NCBI GenBank assembly: GCA_016870365.1
Contig: VGBW01000006.1
Coordinates: forward strand, 1-64,000
Source of the DNA: Actinomycetota bacterium
GTDB lineage: Bacteria; Actinomycetota; Actinomycetes; Nanopelagicales; Nanopelagicaceae
DNA length: 64,000 nucleotides
Reading direction: 5' to 3'
Shown piece after piece: positions 20,696-29,739 of this stretch. Every line of letters starts with the position of its first letter. Position 1 is the stretch's first letter. The position numbers were made by a program, and so were the translations under genes. The notes beneath the pieces were generated by a model, which was not told the DNA's origin, ran no database searches, and was given only the letters and a program-made list of their open reading frames with translations.

Positions 20696-21150
20696 CTCCT
20701 TTTAGGTTCCAGGGTCAAAGCCACTGAGTTAATACACCAACGCTGATCTGTTGGAACTGCATATCCCTCTCCTTCAAACACATGTCCAAGATGTGAGCCA
20801 CAAGTAGCGCAGCGCACCTCAACTCTAATTCTTGGCGCAAGTGACCTATCCTCTAGAAGTACTACTGCATCATCACTTTTTGGTGCATAAAAAGAGGGCC
20901 AGCCACAACCTGAATGAAACTTCGTTTCACTTCTAAATAGCTCAGCGCTACAGGCTTTGCACTTATAAACACCGATTGTCTCACTCTCGTAATACTTGCC
21001 AGTGAATGCAACTTCAGTCCCAGCTTTTCGCAATACATCGTAGGAAAGCGCATCTAGTTCCCTTGCTAATTTCCCATCATCGAGTTGAACTGGAAAATCT
21101 TCTCCAGTTTGGGGATTGATTTTTGGAAGCTCAGATCGGCTATAAGACAT
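20692..21150 (-). CDS. msrB: Peptide-methionine (R)-S-oxide reductase MsrB
   Basis: Reduces the R epimer of methionine sulfoxide in proteins. Structural zinc is held by KCKAC and CATC pairs; the catalytic Cys is in RWCINSVAL near the C-terminus and GWPSFY is present. 152 residues is typical of the single-domain enzyme, cytoplasmic with no signal peptide. It follows msrA with a 15-base gap on the same strand, so one transcript covers both epimers. Confidence 0.95.
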   Translation of the reverse strand: MSYSRSELPKINPQTGEDFPVQLDDGKLARELDALSYDVLRKAGTEVAFTGKYYESETIGVYKCKACSAELFRSETKFHSGCGWPSFYAPKSDDAVVLLEDRSLAPRIRVEVRCATCGSHLGHVFEGEGYAVPTDQRWCINSVALTLEPKRS

Positions 21151-21165
21151 TGTTGGCTCTTCTCC

Positions 21166-21687
21166 TCAGGACTTCAAAGCTGGATATGCAATCCCGGCGC
21201 TGGAGTGACAGTCATAACCATTGGGATTCTTCTCGAGATATCTCTGGTGATATTGCTCTGCCAGGAAATACTCATATCCCTCTGCGCTTTGAATCTGCGT
21301 AACAATTTCACCAAGGCCTGCTTTCTTGAGCACATCGTTATAAATCTCACGGCTTTGTTGAGCAAGGCCTAATTGCTCTGGGGTGGTCGTAAAAATTGCG
21401 CTGCGATACTGCGTTCCTATATCTCCACCCTGTTTATTTAGTGAAGTTGGATCATGCATAACCCAGAACTCCTCAAGAAGCCTTTGATATGAGATCTGCT
21501 CTGGATCAAAAACTACTTCAACCATTTCAGCATGATTGGTCTTTCCAGTGCAGACCTCGCCATAGGTTGGTGATTTGGTATTTCCGCCCATATATCCCAC
21601 TGATGTTGAGATCACCCCAGATAGATTCCAGAATCTTCTCTCTGCTCCCCAGAAGCAGCCAGTTGCAAAATATGCTCGTTCTTTCAT
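21166..21687 (-). CDS. msrA: Peptide-methionine (S)-S-oxide reductase MsrA
   Basis: Reduces the S epimer of methionine sulfoxide. The active-site GCFWG begins at residue 10, and GYMGG, TGHAEMVEV-like TNHAEMVEV and the C-terminal QRYLEKNPNGY follow the family pattern. 173 residues is normal. A 12-base perfect palindrome overlaps the region just upstream of its ATG. First gene of the msrA-msrB pair; mycothiol or thioredoxin systems would reduce it. Confidence 0.96.
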   Translation of the reverse strand: MKERAYFATGCFWGAERRFWNLSGVISTSVGYMGGNTKSPTYGEVCTGKTNHAEMVEVVFDPEQISYQRLLEEFWVMHDPTSLNKQGGDIGTQYRSAIFTTTPEQLGLAQQSREIYNDVLKKAGLGEIVTQIQSAEGYEYFLAEQYHQRYLEKNPNGYDCHSSAGIAYPALKS

Positions 21688-21689
21688 GG

Positions 21690-21701
21690 GCCAATATTGG
21701 C
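21690..21701. promoter_or_regulatory. Perfect 12-base palindrome directly upstream of msrA
   Basis: GCCAATATTGGC ends 2 bases before the msrA ATG (21687). On the minus strand CAATAT could act as a -10 about 6 bases from the ATG, so a protein bound to the palindrome would cover the promoter. Its position before an oxidative-repair pair suggests a redox-linked operator, which is inference. Confidence 0.4.
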
Positions 21702-21731
21702 AGAAGAATCACTGATAATCTTTTCCAAAGC

Positions 21732-21806
21732 GCCCCCGTAGCTCAGGGGATAGAGCACCGCTCTCCGGAGGCGGGTGCACAGGTTCGAGTCCTGTCGGGG
21801 GCACCA
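21732..21806 (+). tRNA. tRNA-Arg (anticodon CCG)
   Basis: Acceptor stem GCCCCCG pairs with CGGGGGC, followed by discriminator A and an encoded CCA (21804-21806). The D arm is GCTCAGGGGATAGAGC, the anticodon loop CTCCGGA gives CCG, and the T loop is TTCGAGT between ACAGG and CCTGT. All four arms fold, so the gene looks functional. It decodes CGG. The 45-base gap upstream separates it from divergent msrA. Confidence 0.95.
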
Positions 21807-21994
21807 TGATCAAACTTTCCGATTTTTTCCCAACCGAATTGGCCACGCCAAGCGCGGCAGAGAAGGGAAACACTGGCTCGCCGCGCACGGCGCGGCAGAG
21901 GTTACGTAATAGACCTGGCTTGACTCAAGATGATCTAGCCAAGAAAGCGGATATTAAATACACCACGCTTATGAAGGTCGAAGGAAAGAATTGA
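21806..21994 (+). pseudogene. Fragment of an XRE-type helix-turn-helix gene at the tRNA-Arg 3' end
   Basis: The frame opens at the last base of the tRNA CCA and runs 62 codons. Residues 39-60 (GLTQDDLAKKADIKYTTLMK) are a good match to the first helices of XRE/Cro-type HTH domains, but the frame stops (TGA) where the third to fifth helices should follow, and no continuation is visible in other frames downstream. The N-terminal part is low in similarity to anything I know and is compositionally unlike its surroundings. Most likely a remnant of an element that used the tRNA 3' end; a very short functional protein is less likely. Confidence 0.55.
21852..21900. repeat. GC-rich direct and inverted repeats inside the HTH fragment
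   Basis: GCGCGGCAGAG occurs twice in direct orientation (21852-21862 and 21890-21900). The second copy also forms a perfect seven-base inverted repeat, GCCGCGC (21880-21886) with GCGCGGC (21890-21896), around three bases. The block is visibly more GC-rich than the flanking sequence. Confidence 0.6.
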
Positions 21995-22197
21995 AAATCA
22001 AAATGATTTAAGAGCTAGAGCGCTCTGTCTCACTCTTTTTTCGAAATCGCCCGCCAAGACCCTTGAGTAAAGATCTCTTAACGGGGATAATGGGGCAGTA
22101 ATCGCGCCCACATCTGGTTCGCATTACAACCAAAAAGAGCAAGAACGGCCAATTCCGGTATTGCCGAACGCCCTTGCCCAAAGATTGATGAGGTCAT

Positions 22198-22473
22198 ATG
22201 AGATTGGATTGGCGCCACCGCGCTGCCTGCCGTGATATCGACCCTGAACTCTTCTTTCCCGTAGGAAATACTGGACCTGCAATCGCTCAAATCGAGGAGG
22301 CGAAGAAGGTCTGTATGCCATGTGTGGTCAGGCAAGAATGTTTGCAGTGGGCCCTTGAGAGCGGTCAAGACTCTGGCGTTTGGGGCGGTCTATCAGAGGA
22401 TGAAAGACGAGCCATGAAACGTCGTGCTGCCAGGAATCGCGCCCGCTTATCTGAAAGTAATCTCGAAGATTAA
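22198..22473 (+). CDS. whiB1: WhiB-family iron-sulfur regulator, WhiB1-like
   Basis: 91 residues with the four cluster-binding Cys (one in WRHRAACRD, two in VCMPCVV, one in QECLQWAL), the G(V/I)WGG turn in GVWGGLSEDER and a basic C-terminus (AMKRRAARNR). The run DPELFFPVGNTGPAIAQIEE is characteristic of WhiB1, which binds a [4Fe-4S] cluster, senses nitric oxide and contacts the housekeeping sigma factor. Convergent with pdtaS, with only 4 bases between stops, as in Mycobacterium where whiB1 and pdtaS are also neighbours. About 200 bases lie upstream; I see no clear promoter there, only a weak GAGG before the ATG. Confidence 0.93.
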   Translation: MRLDWRHRAACRDIDPELFFPVGNTGPAIAQIEEAKKVCMPCVVRQECLQWALESGQDSGVWGGLSEDERRAMKRRAARNRARLSESNLED

Positions 22474-22477
22474 AGCT

Positions 22478-23956
22478 TTAACGCTCTAGCGGAAAAGTAA
22501 TCTGGACTTGCGTTCCAATCTTTGGCTTGATGAATTCCATTTTTCCAGCTAGCTCGTTCTTAGTTAGGGTCTGAACAATCTGCAAGCCCAGATTAGTGTT
22601 CTGATCAAGCGAGAAGTCACCTGGAATTCCTGCTCCATTATCGACAACGGTGATACTCATTGAATTTGCTTTGCGATCAATTCTCAGCTCCACCAGATTA
22701 CCGCTCTGACTCAGGCCATGCTCTAGGGCATTGTGAATTAGCTCGGTTATGACCAGGGCAAGAGGGGTAGCCACCATCGAGGAGATAAGGCCGAACTCGC
22801 CTACCTTCTTGATCTCGATTTCATGGGGCCTGATATTCAATTCCGAAGCCCCATGAATTATCTTGGTGATAACTTCATCAAACTGCACTAGATCTTGCGA
22901 GGTAGCAGAGAGAGTCTCATGAACCAAGGCAATTGAGACTACTCTTCTGACCGCCTCTTCAATCGCTGCGCGGGCCTTAGGGTCTTCGATGCGCCTTGCT
23001 TGAAGGCGCAGAAGGGCTGAAACGGTCTGTAGGTTGTTCTTTACTCGATGGTGAATCTCTCTGATAGTGGCATCCTTACTAATCAAGGCTCTATCTTTTC
23101 TTCTTAACTCAGTGACGTTATGAACTAGAACGACAGCACCAATTCGATTACCACCTTCGGTCAAAGGGATGGCCAGTAGGTCTAGAACTCCACCACTATT
23201 CTCAAACTCATCTCGCTTCAACTGCCTGCCACTCATACTAGTCTGCCAATTCTCCTCCCTTGGATTGAGAGGAGATGACGGATCTCTAAGAGAATCTAGA
23301 ACTTGACCAAGGTTCTGTCCTTCAAGGTCTTTGTCCCAGCCGACTCGAATCAAGGCGGAGCGGGCATTAGGGCTAGCAAAAAGTACTTCGCCTGAAACGC
23401 CGAGTCTTACCAGGCCATCACCGACTCGTGGGGCAGCCTCTGCCAGATAAACACTATCTCTTTGGGGGAAATTCCCTTCAGCAATCATGCGATAAATGTG
23501 ATTGGCAATCTCGCGATAATTTAGCTCAAGTCTTGAAGGAGTTCTCATGGTTTCTAGATTTCTATGGCGCGAGATCACTGCTATTGCCCGACCAGCAAAG
23601 AAGACTGGAATGCACTCGACCTTGATTCTTATCTCTCCGACCTGCTCAGGACTACTATCTCTAATAATTTCACCACTTGATAGCGCGTGATCTAGATCAG
23701 GGCGAGAGCCCCAAGCAACTTCATTACCTATTAGGTCATGAGTGAAGACTGTTGCTGCGGTCATGGGGCGAATTTGAGCTATGGCTCTATGTCCTTCAGG
23801 CCAGCTCTTTTGATCTTGGCGCCTTGGAACCCAGAGAACTAGATCGGCAAATGAGATATCTGCCAGTAATTGCCATTCAGCGATTAATTCACCAAGGTGT
23901 GCAGCATCGTCTGGCGTCAGCGATGTCTGATCTGAGAGCGGATGGCGAAAAGGCAT
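22478..23956 (-). CDS. pdtaS: Sensor histidine kinase, PdtaS-like
   Basis: Cytoplasmic kinase of 492 residues without membrane segments. An N-terminal GAF-like region (about 1-150) is followed by a PAS-like region (about 180-300), then a HisKA_2 dimerisation helix with the phospho-acceptor in REIHHRVKNNLQTVSALLR, and an HATPase domain with ELIHNALEHGL and DNGAGIPGDF. This layout matches PdtaS, which signals to the ANTAR antiterminator PdtaR. No pdtaR gene lies nearby in the window. The next genes on the same strand (CpaE-like, SAF) follow 15 bases after a gap and may be unrelated in role. Confidence 0.9.
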   Translation of the reverse strand: MPFRHPLSDQTSLTPDDAAHLGELIAEWQLLADISFADLVLWVPRRQDQKSWPEGHRAIAQIRPMTAATVFTHDLIGNEVAWGSRPDLDHALSSGEIIRDSSPEQVGEIRIKVECIPVFFAGRAIAVISRHRNLETMRTPSRLELNYREIANHIYRMIAEGNFPQRDSVYLAEAAPRVGDGLVRLGVSGEVLFASPNARSALIRVGWDKDLEGQNLGQVLDSLRDPSSPLNPREENWQTSMSGRQLKRDEFENSGGVLDLLAIPLTEGGNRIGAVVLVHNVTELRRKDRALISKDATIREIHHRVKNNLQTVSALLRLQARRIEDPKARAAIEEAVRRVVSIALVHETLSATSQDLVQFDEVITKIIHGASELNIRPHEIEIKKVGEFGLISSMVATPLALVITELIHNALEHGLSQSGNLVELRIDRKANSMSITVVDNGAGIPGDFSLDQNTNLGLQIVQTLTKNELAGKMEFIKPKIGTQVQITFPLER

Positions 23957-23971
23957 AGGTGAAAGAGTACT

Positions 23972-24973
23972 TCAGATCATTTTATCAAGATAAAGGGCTA
24001 ATTCCCGCACCGCCCGAGAAAGGCTGCTTCGAGGGCTAACCTCAGAGAGGGTGGCATATCTACTGCGAGCACGCTCTAGATTGGCATACTCATAAGGCAT
24101 AAAGAAATGAGGCTGGTTATTAATCTTGCTGCGAAAACTCTTGCGAAAGACAGGGCGATTAGGGCTACTACTCTCCTTATTAAGGATATAAATCACCCCA
24201 AGGCCACCGGAGAATTTCGCAAGCGCTAACTCAAATTCCTCTAATTGATAAAGAGCATGGCTATCTTGATGGATTACATAGACCAGATGAGAGCAGCAGC
24301 TGAGGGCCTGCATGAAGAGCCTGCCTTTCAATCTTCTATCAGATACTGCTTGGCTGAGTAATGGAGCACTTCCTATGTCAATAAATACGCTCTCGCCTTC
24401 TTTAGAAATAATCTCATCAAGTGCATCTATACTCTGTAGCGAGAGCGACCTACTTAGAGAGCTCTGTTGATTACTAGCCCTCTCCCCCACCATCTGACTC
24501 AGGCTCTGGTGTGACAAATCTGCATCAACTAGGGATACCTGGGCTAACTTGGAGTACTCCTGCGCAGTATTTAGAGCAAGAGTTGAGATTCCAGGAGAGC
24601 CCAGAGAGCCGGTAAATAGGACCCAAGAGTTTTTTCGATGCAGGTTTCTAGGATGCTCTGCCTCAGCACTTCCTCTAAGGGCTTGATTAGCCAACTGTAG
24701 TATCTCATCACTGCTTACTTTCTTGCTGATATCTAAAACTAGTATCGATAGATTCTCATCACTCTGCCTTCTTAATTCACGCCAGTTCATTCCAAAATCG
24801 TGATCGGTGATAATCAGAGTGCGATCGGTAGTGGGACTGGCCATGGCTTCGAGGTCAAAGTCTGTCGGAGAAAGTAGACGCTTTCTTAGCTGGAAATCAT
24901 GCCTTAAGAGAACTGCAATAACTTGGTCTTCAACTTGATGGGAGCTAAGTGCGGTAATTAGATCTATTTTCAC
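23972..24973 (-). CDS. CpaE/MinD-like P-loop protein with degenerate Walker A
   Basis: 333 residues. The first 100 resemble the receiver-like domain found before the ATPase in CpaE/Ssd proteins. The P-loop position reads FTGSLGSPGISTLALN, keeping GST spacing but lacking the Lys pair of KGGVGKT, so nucleotide binding or hydrolysis may be weak or lost. VSLVDADLSHQSLS and SVFIDIGSAPLLS match the switch motifs of the family. Such proteins localise pili or secretion machines (Tad/Flp) or affect septation. The stop overlaps nothing; its start overlaps the SAF gene by 4 bases, supporting a joint role, but no tad or flp genes are visible. Confidence 0.7.
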   Translation of the reverse strand: MKIDLITALSSHQVEDQVIAVLLRHDFQLRKRLLSPTDFDLEAMASPTTDRTLIITDHDFGMNWRELRRQSDENLSILVLDISKKVSSDEILQLANQALRGSAEAEHPRNLHRKNSWVLFTGSLGSPGISTLALNTAQEYSKLAQVSLVDADLSHQSLSQMVGERASNQQSSLSRSLSLQSIDALDEIISKEGESVFIDIGSAPLLSQAVSDRRLKGRLFMQALSCCSHLVYVIHQDSHALYQLEEFELALAKFSGGLGVIYILNKESSSPNRPVFRKSFRSKINNQPHFFMPYEYANLERARSRYATLSEVSPRSSLSRAVRELALYLDKMI

Positions 24974-25608
24974 CGGTTTCGCACCAGAACGAAGTCATAG
25001 TTTCCCATATCTTCAATCAGGCTTGGAACTATCTGCCTTTGAACAAGTAGTGTGATCACCAAGTCTCCTCCAAGGCTGCTTGCATGGTTATCAATCTGAT
25101 CTATCACTAAATTACGGGCAATCAAGCGACTTCTTGACTTTCCAGGTTCAAGACTCTGAGAACGTAGATCAGATCCCGTGATTCCATAGACATCAACGAT
25201 TTGGCCACTGCCAATATCTTTTGGTACTTGGGTCAAAGAAATTGCAATAGGCACTTGCTGGAGCTGGTCATCAATCTGGCTACTTAGAGCATAAGCCGGT
25301 ATTAACTCATCGGCCCCGATGGCTCTGATGACAGAGCTTCCAACAATAGGTACTTCTCCATCAATGTAATTTGCTGCGTTACTTGGCAGTAGAACTTTGC
25401 TCATGACAACATCATCTGGGGTTATCACCTCTCCTTCTCCAAGTTCAACAGCTGCGCTCCAAACAGTGATCATTCGGCTAGATGAATTGGAGATAACTAG
25501 AGCTGAGATAAACGAGGCAGCAATTAAGCAGGCCCCCAAAATCATTCTTAGGTAACCTCTCAAAGAGAAGTTGAAAGAGTTTCTCTGAAGCTTTTGGGTA
25601 TTCTTCAT
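24970..25608 (-). CDS. SAF-domain membrane protein, CpaB-like
   Basis: 212 residues: an N-terminal cytoplasmic tail, one membrane helix at about residues 20-42, then an external SAF domain (about 50-115, with VITPDDVV and the VGSSVIRAIGADELI turn) and a C-terminal beta-rich part with QIVDVYGI. CpaB/RcpC proteins of this architecture line the Tad pilus channel. It is paired by a 4-base overlap with the CpaE-like gene. In actinobacteria such SAF proteins are often found without a pilus; the function here is open. Divergent from the DUF6459 gene across 135 bases. Confidence 0.75.
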   Translation of the reverse strand: MKNTQKLQRNSFNFSLRGYLRMILGACLIAASFISALVISNSSSRMITVWSAAVELGEGEVITPDDVVMSKVLLPSNAANYIDGEVPIVGSSVIRAIGADELIPAYALSSQIDDQLQQVPIAISLTQVPKDIGSGQIVDVYGITGSDLRSQSLEPGKSRSRLIARNLVIDQIDNHASSLGGDLVITLLVQRQIVPSLIEDMGNYDFVLVRNR

Positions 25609-25743
25609 GGGTGATGAATACCCAAATTCTTACCTTCCTGTCTCCTTACTTCCACAGCTGAATCGGGGCTTTCAACACTCTGTGGATAATGCCTCATACT
25701 TTCAGAGGATGGCTAATTACTAATTCTTCAAGATGCTCTGGCT

Positions 25744-26268
25744 ATGAAAAGAGAGGCAGAAAGTCGCGATCCAGGACTTGATCTGAATGATTATCATCAT
25801 TTAGATCAGCCAGCTTTAGAGCTCTTTGAACAGGGCAATTCCTATTCAACCCCACTCTTTGGTAGGAAGATTCAAGACAGCCTTGAGAGGCTCCGCTTGA
25901 TTCCAACAAATCATGATGAGAGCTATGAGGCAGATTTTGCGCCAACTCCCACTACCCTTTCAGAGCTTCCAGATGCCACGCGCTGGACTCTGACTTATTT
26001 GATAACCGCTCTAGAGATCATGGCTGCCAGACGCCCAGCATCACAGGTGGCTCGCACCACCCATCGCTACACCTACAACACACTGCTTGCTCAAGTCGGC
26101 AGCTTAAAGGAAGTTCCCAAGATAAAAACTATCAGGAGAAGCCAGCCAATAGATGGAGTGGTGGAATTAAGTGCGACCCTAATTTTTAGAGAAAGAATCA
26201 GAGCCGTAGTCGCGCGCTTTGAAGGAGTAGATCACAAATGGCTCTGTACCGAGTTGAGCCTAATCTAG
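25744..26268 (+). CDS. DUF6459 (Rv3235-like) protein
   Basis: 174 residues: an acidic, poorly structured N-terminal half and a C-terminal conserved domain from about residue 75 (LITALEIMAARRPASQVARTT) to the end (ELSATLIFRERIRAVVARFE). The pattern and the position next to secA match M. tuberculosis Rv3235, a family of unknown function confined to Actinobacteria. Its link to secA is only positional. Stops of the two genes are 7 bases apart on opposite strands. Confidence 0.8.
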   Translation: MKREAESRDPGLDLNDYHHLDQPALELFEQGNSYSTPLFGRKIQDSLERLRLIPTNHDESYEADFAPTPTTLSELPDATRWTLTYLITALEIMAARRPASQVARTTHRYTYNTLLAQVGSLKEVPKIKTIRRSQPIDGVVELSATLIFRERIRAVVARFEGVDHKWLCTELSLI

Positions 26269-26280
26269 AACAGAATTAGG
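26259..26280. terminator. Possible bidirectional hairpin between DUF6459 gene and secA
   Basis: CCTAAT (26259-26264) and ATTAGG (26275-26280) form a six-base stem around ten bases that include both stop codons. There is no run of T on either strand, so it is a weak terminator candidate. Confidence 0.25.
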
Positions 26281-28957
26281 CAGCCCCATGGCAGCGTTTA
26301 TATTTCTTTCCAGAACCACACGGGCATTGTGAGTTTCTCGATATTTGAGGGATTATCTGAGCCGTGGATCTAGAAGCCTGGCCACTCTCATCTGGCGATG
26401 AGTAACGGAGCTCAGCCTTAGCAGCGGCGGGGGTAACACCCTTTGCTTCCACGTGCTCATTCTCCACTTTGACTTCAACATAGAATAGGAATCCGACTAA
26501 CTCTTCCTTAATTGCATCCATCATCGCGGAAAATAGCTCGTATCCCTCTTTCTGATACTCAACAAGTGGATCTCGCTGCGCCATAGCGCGAAGACCGATT
26601 CCCTCTTGGAGATAATCCATCTCATAGAGATGCTCGCGCCACTTTCTATCTAATACTGAGAGAAGAATCTTTCGCTCAAGTTCACGTAGAACTTCAGCGC
26701 CCAACTCCTCTTCACGTTTGGCATAGGCTGCAAAGATGTCATCTAAGACCTTCGTGGTTAGAAAGTCAGTATCTAGCCCTGCTCGACCGCCGACCTCTGC
26801 TTCAATATCTTCAATCTTTAGTGAAACCGGATAGGTGGCTCTGAAAGCGGTCCAGAGTTGGTTTAGATCCCACTCTTCAGGAAATCCTTCATTAGTTGCC
26901 GCTAGGACATAACCACGAATGGTGTCTTCAATAAATCCATCAACTTGCTCCTTAATATCAGCGCCCTCTAGTACTTCACGTCTTTCGCGATAGATAACTT
27001 CGCGTTGGCGGTTCATTACATCGTCATATTTAAGAACGTTCTTGCGCATCTCAAAGTTCTGTGACTCCACTTGGGTTTGAGCCGACTTAATGGCGTTTGT
27101 GACCATCTTGGATTCAATCGGAGTATCCTCAGGAATTCCGGTAGCGCTTAGGAAACGCTCAACAAGGGCTGAGTTAAATCGGCGCATCAACTCATCTTGA
27201 AGTGAGAGATAAAAACGAGACTCACCAGGATCTCCCTGGCGACCAGAGCGACCACGTAGCTGATTGTCGATACGCCTAGACTCGTGGCGCTCCGTCCCTA
27301 GGACATAGAGTCCGCCCAGGGAGACAACTTCATCGTGTCCTTTGGCTACGGCGGCTCTCTGTCTTTCGATCTCAGCTGGCCACATCGCTTCATACTGCTC
27401 TGCGCTTTCAACTGGTGATATTCCTTGGCGTTGTAATTCATAGTCGGCCATGAATTCTGGGTTTCCCCCAAGCATGATGTCAGTTCCACGACCTGCCATA
27501 TTTGTTGAAACTGTAACTGCCCCAACTGTTCCAGCTCTTGCGATAATGGCAGCTTCACGCTCATGTTGTTTAGCATTTAATACTTCATGAGGAATGCCTT
27601 TTCGCCGCAGCGCATTTGATAAAACCTCTGACTTTTCAACGCTCACTGTTCCCACCAACACTGGTTGCCCCCTGCGATGGCGCTCAGATATGTCATTGGC
27701 TACCGCCTCAAATTTGGCATCCTCAGTTTTATAGACCAGATCTGATTGATCAAGACGTTGCATGGTTTGATTGGTGGGAATAGAAATGACGCCTAGTTTG
27801 TATATCTGCATGAACTCTGAAGCTTCAGTCATAGCTGTGCCAGTCATGCCTGCTAACTTCTCATACATGCGGAAGTAGTTCTGTAGGGTGATTGTGGCCA
27901 GAGTCTGGTTTTCATCCTTGATCTCTACCCGTTCTTTGGCTTCAAGCGCTTGATGTAAGCCTTCGCTATAGCGACGTCCAGAGAGAACTCGACCAGTATG
28001 TTCATCAACAATCAAAAGCTCACCGCTCATGATCACGTAATCCTTATCACGCTTGAATAGCTCCTTAGCCTTAAGGGCGTTATTCAGATAGCCAATCATT
28101 GGGGTATTTACCGCCTCATAGAGGTTTTCAATTCCTAATAGCTCTTCCACCCTGGAAACTCCAGCATCAAGAATTCCAGTATTGCGCTTCTTTTCATCGA
28201 CTTCATAATGCTCGCCACGAGTCAGGCGTGAGGCAATAGTGGCAAATTCTTGATACCACTTTGTCGCCTTATCTGCAGGACCGCTAATGATTAACGGAGT
28301 CCTAGCCTCATCGATCAAGATTGAATCAACTTCATCGACGATGGCATAGTTATGTTCGCGTTGCACACAATCAGCTAGGTTCCAGGCCATGTTGTCACGA
28401 AGATAGTCGAAGCCAAATTCATTATTAGTTCCATAGGTGATATCGCAGTTATATTGTTCGCGCCGCTCAGCTGGGCTCATGGAAGCCAGAATTACTCCAA
28501 CTTTTAGGCCTAAGAGTCTATGGATACGTCCCATCCATTCGCTATCACGCTCTGCCAAATAATCATTGGTGGTGACAATGTGCACTCCCAGGCCCGTGAG
28601 TGCATTTAGGTAGGAAGGAAGCGTTGCAACCAGAGTCTTTCCTTCACCTGTGCGCATCTCTGCAATATTGCCGCGATGCAGAGCTACGCCACCCATAATC
28701 TGAACGTCAAAGTGGCGCTGTCCCAGGGTTCGCTTTGATGCTTCTCTAACCACGGCAAATGCCTCAGGAAGAATGTCATCGAGCTCTTCTCCTGCTGCAA
28801 GCCGCGATTTGAAGGTATCGGTCATGGCTCGTAGCTGCTCATCGCTCATTGCGCTAAAAGTGGCCTCATGAGAGTTAACAAGATCGGCAATCTTCTCTAA
28901 TTGCTTGAGCGCGCGTCCCTCGCCGGCGCGCAGAATCTTGTCGAGAATTACTACCAT
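26276..28957 (-). CDS. secA: Preprotein translocase ATPase SecA
   Basis: Motor of Sec-dependent export, acting at the membrane with SecYEG. 893 residues in the canonical order: helicase-type motor with Walker [10 protein letters not shown] near residue 105 and [16 protein letters not shown], preprotein crosslinking domain, second motor domain ([14 protein letters not shown]), helical scaffold, and a C-terminal zinc tail [20 protein letters not shown] lies about 8 bases before the ATG. Last gene of its strand block, downstream of comF. Confidence 0.98.
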   Translation of the reverse strand: MVVILDKILRAGEGRALKQLEKIADLVNSHEATFSAMSDEQLRAMTDTFKSRLAAGEELDDILPEAFAVVREASKRTLGQRHFDVQIMGGVALHRGNIAEMRTGEGKTLVATLPSYLNALTGLGVHIVTTNDYLAERDSEWMGRIHRLLGLKVGVILASMSPAERREQYNCDITYGTNNEFGFDYLRDNMAWNLADCVQREHNYAIVDEVDSILIDEARTPLIISGPADKATKWYQEFATIASRLTRGEHYEVDEKKRNTGILDAGVSRVEELLGIENLYEAVNTPMIGYLNNALKAKELFKRDKDYVIMSGELLIVDEHTGRVLSGRRYSEGLHQALEAKERVEIKDENQTLATITLQNYFRMYEKLAGMTGTAMTEASEFMQIYKLGVISIPTNQTMQRLDQSDLVYKTEDAKFEAVANDISERHRRGQPVLVGTVSVEKSEVLSNALRRKGIPHEVLNAKQHEREAAIIARAGTVGAVTVSTNMAGRGTDIMLGGNPEFMADYELQRQGISPVESAEQYEAMWPAEIERQRAAVAKGHDEVVSLGGLYVLGTERHESRRIDNQLRGRSGRQGDPGESRFYLSLQDELMRRFNSALVERFLSATGIPEDTPIESKMVTNAIKSAQTQVESQNFEMRKNVLKYDDVMNRQREVIYRERREVLEGADIKEQVDGFIEDTIRGYVLAATNEGFPEEWDLNQLWTAFRATYPVSLKIEDIEAEVGGRAGLDTDFLTTKVLDDIFAAYAKREEELGAEVLRELERKILLSVLDRKWREHLYEMDYLQEGIGLRAMAQRDPLVEYQKEGYELFSAMMDAIKEELVGFLFYVEVKVENEHVEAKGVTPAAAKAELRYSSPDESGQASRSTAQIIPQISRNSQCPCGSGKKYKRCHGAA

Positions 28958-28988
28958 CGATCAACCCTCCACTTGAAATGCTAGGGCG

Positions 28989-29693
28989 CTATCGTATTAG
29001 CAGACGGTGGGCAGACGCACATGCCGTGGCTGCGCCCAAAACTGTCAGATTTATCTCCCTTAAAGCCCGAAAAGCGCTATATAACGTAGCCCCGGTGGTC
29101 AATACATCATCTATCAGAAAAATCGGCCTCGCCTCTGTCAACTCATCGCCTATATGCCTAAAAGCATCTGACATGTTGCTCTGGCGCTGATCATATGAGA
29201 GTTGGCTCTGATCCCTAACAGGCTTATGATGAACCAATAGTTCTTTCCAGCGCCAGCGCAAGCCATTTTTCTTATCCTGAATAGCTACTAGTTGATCAAG
29301 GATTGGATGTAGAAAAGAGCCACCTCTTCTTCTAATCGCAGATCTACTTGCCGGAATCGGAACCAATAAACATCGAGAGATACTTAGTTCTGGACTATCT
29401 GATTCAAATTTCTCTAGAGCTGTATTTAGAGCAGAGGCCATCAAATATTGAGCGACTCGATTTCTATTCTCTTTGGCCTGAATTACCACCCTAGAACTAC
29501 CTGCGTTATAGGTCAAAGTTGAGTTGACTGCTAAGTCGTATACATATCGCTGCTGCACCGGAGCCAGCCAGAGTTGCTGGCAATTTTCACAAAGCGATGC
29601 AAATTCGCTTTGGCAATAAAGACAAATTCTTGGAAAAACTAGTGACTTAAGTGCTGTGAATATTCCTTTATCATTACTAGCATCAAGTTCCAC
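28989..29693 (-). CDS. ComF-family phosphoribosyltransferase-like protein
   Basis: 234 residues. The N-terminus has a four-Cys zinc finger (LYCQSEFASLCENCQQ), the middle holds VPIPASRSAIRRRGG, and the C-terminus has the PRPP-binding loop IFLIDDVLTTGATL. ComF proteins aid DNA uptake in competent bacteria, but many bear the fold without proven competence. The place between secA and mtrB is the conserved actinobacterial one (Rv3242c-like). Starts with GTG. No other competence gene is in the window. Confidence 0.88.
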   Translation of the reverse strand: MELDASNDKGIFTALKSLVFPRICLYCQSEFASLCENCQQLWLAPVQQRYVYDLAVNSTLTYNAGSSRVVIQAKENRNRVAQYLMASALNTALEKFESDSPELSISRCLLVPIPASRSAIRRRGGSFLHPILDQLVAIQDKKNGLRWRWKELLVHHKPVRDQSQLSYDQRQSNMSDAFRHIGDELTEARPIFLIDDVLTTGATLYSAFRALREINLTVLGAATACASAHRLLIR

Positions 29694-29739
29694 TTAGCCA
29701 TTATTGACAAAGGAAATCAAGGGTCTACGGGCTAAGACT

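Noticed and set aside
22011-22036. Hairpin AGAGC with GCTCT followed by a T run after the HTH fragment
   Set aside because: The T run begins several bases after the stem and the stem is only five base pairs, so it does not qualify as an intrinsic terminator.
25681-25689. Perfect DnaA-box sequence (TTATCCACA on the minus strand) upstream of the DUF6459 gene
   Set aside because: It is single, and about one such match is expected by chance in a window of this size. No dnaA, dnaN or AT-rich repeats suggest an origin.
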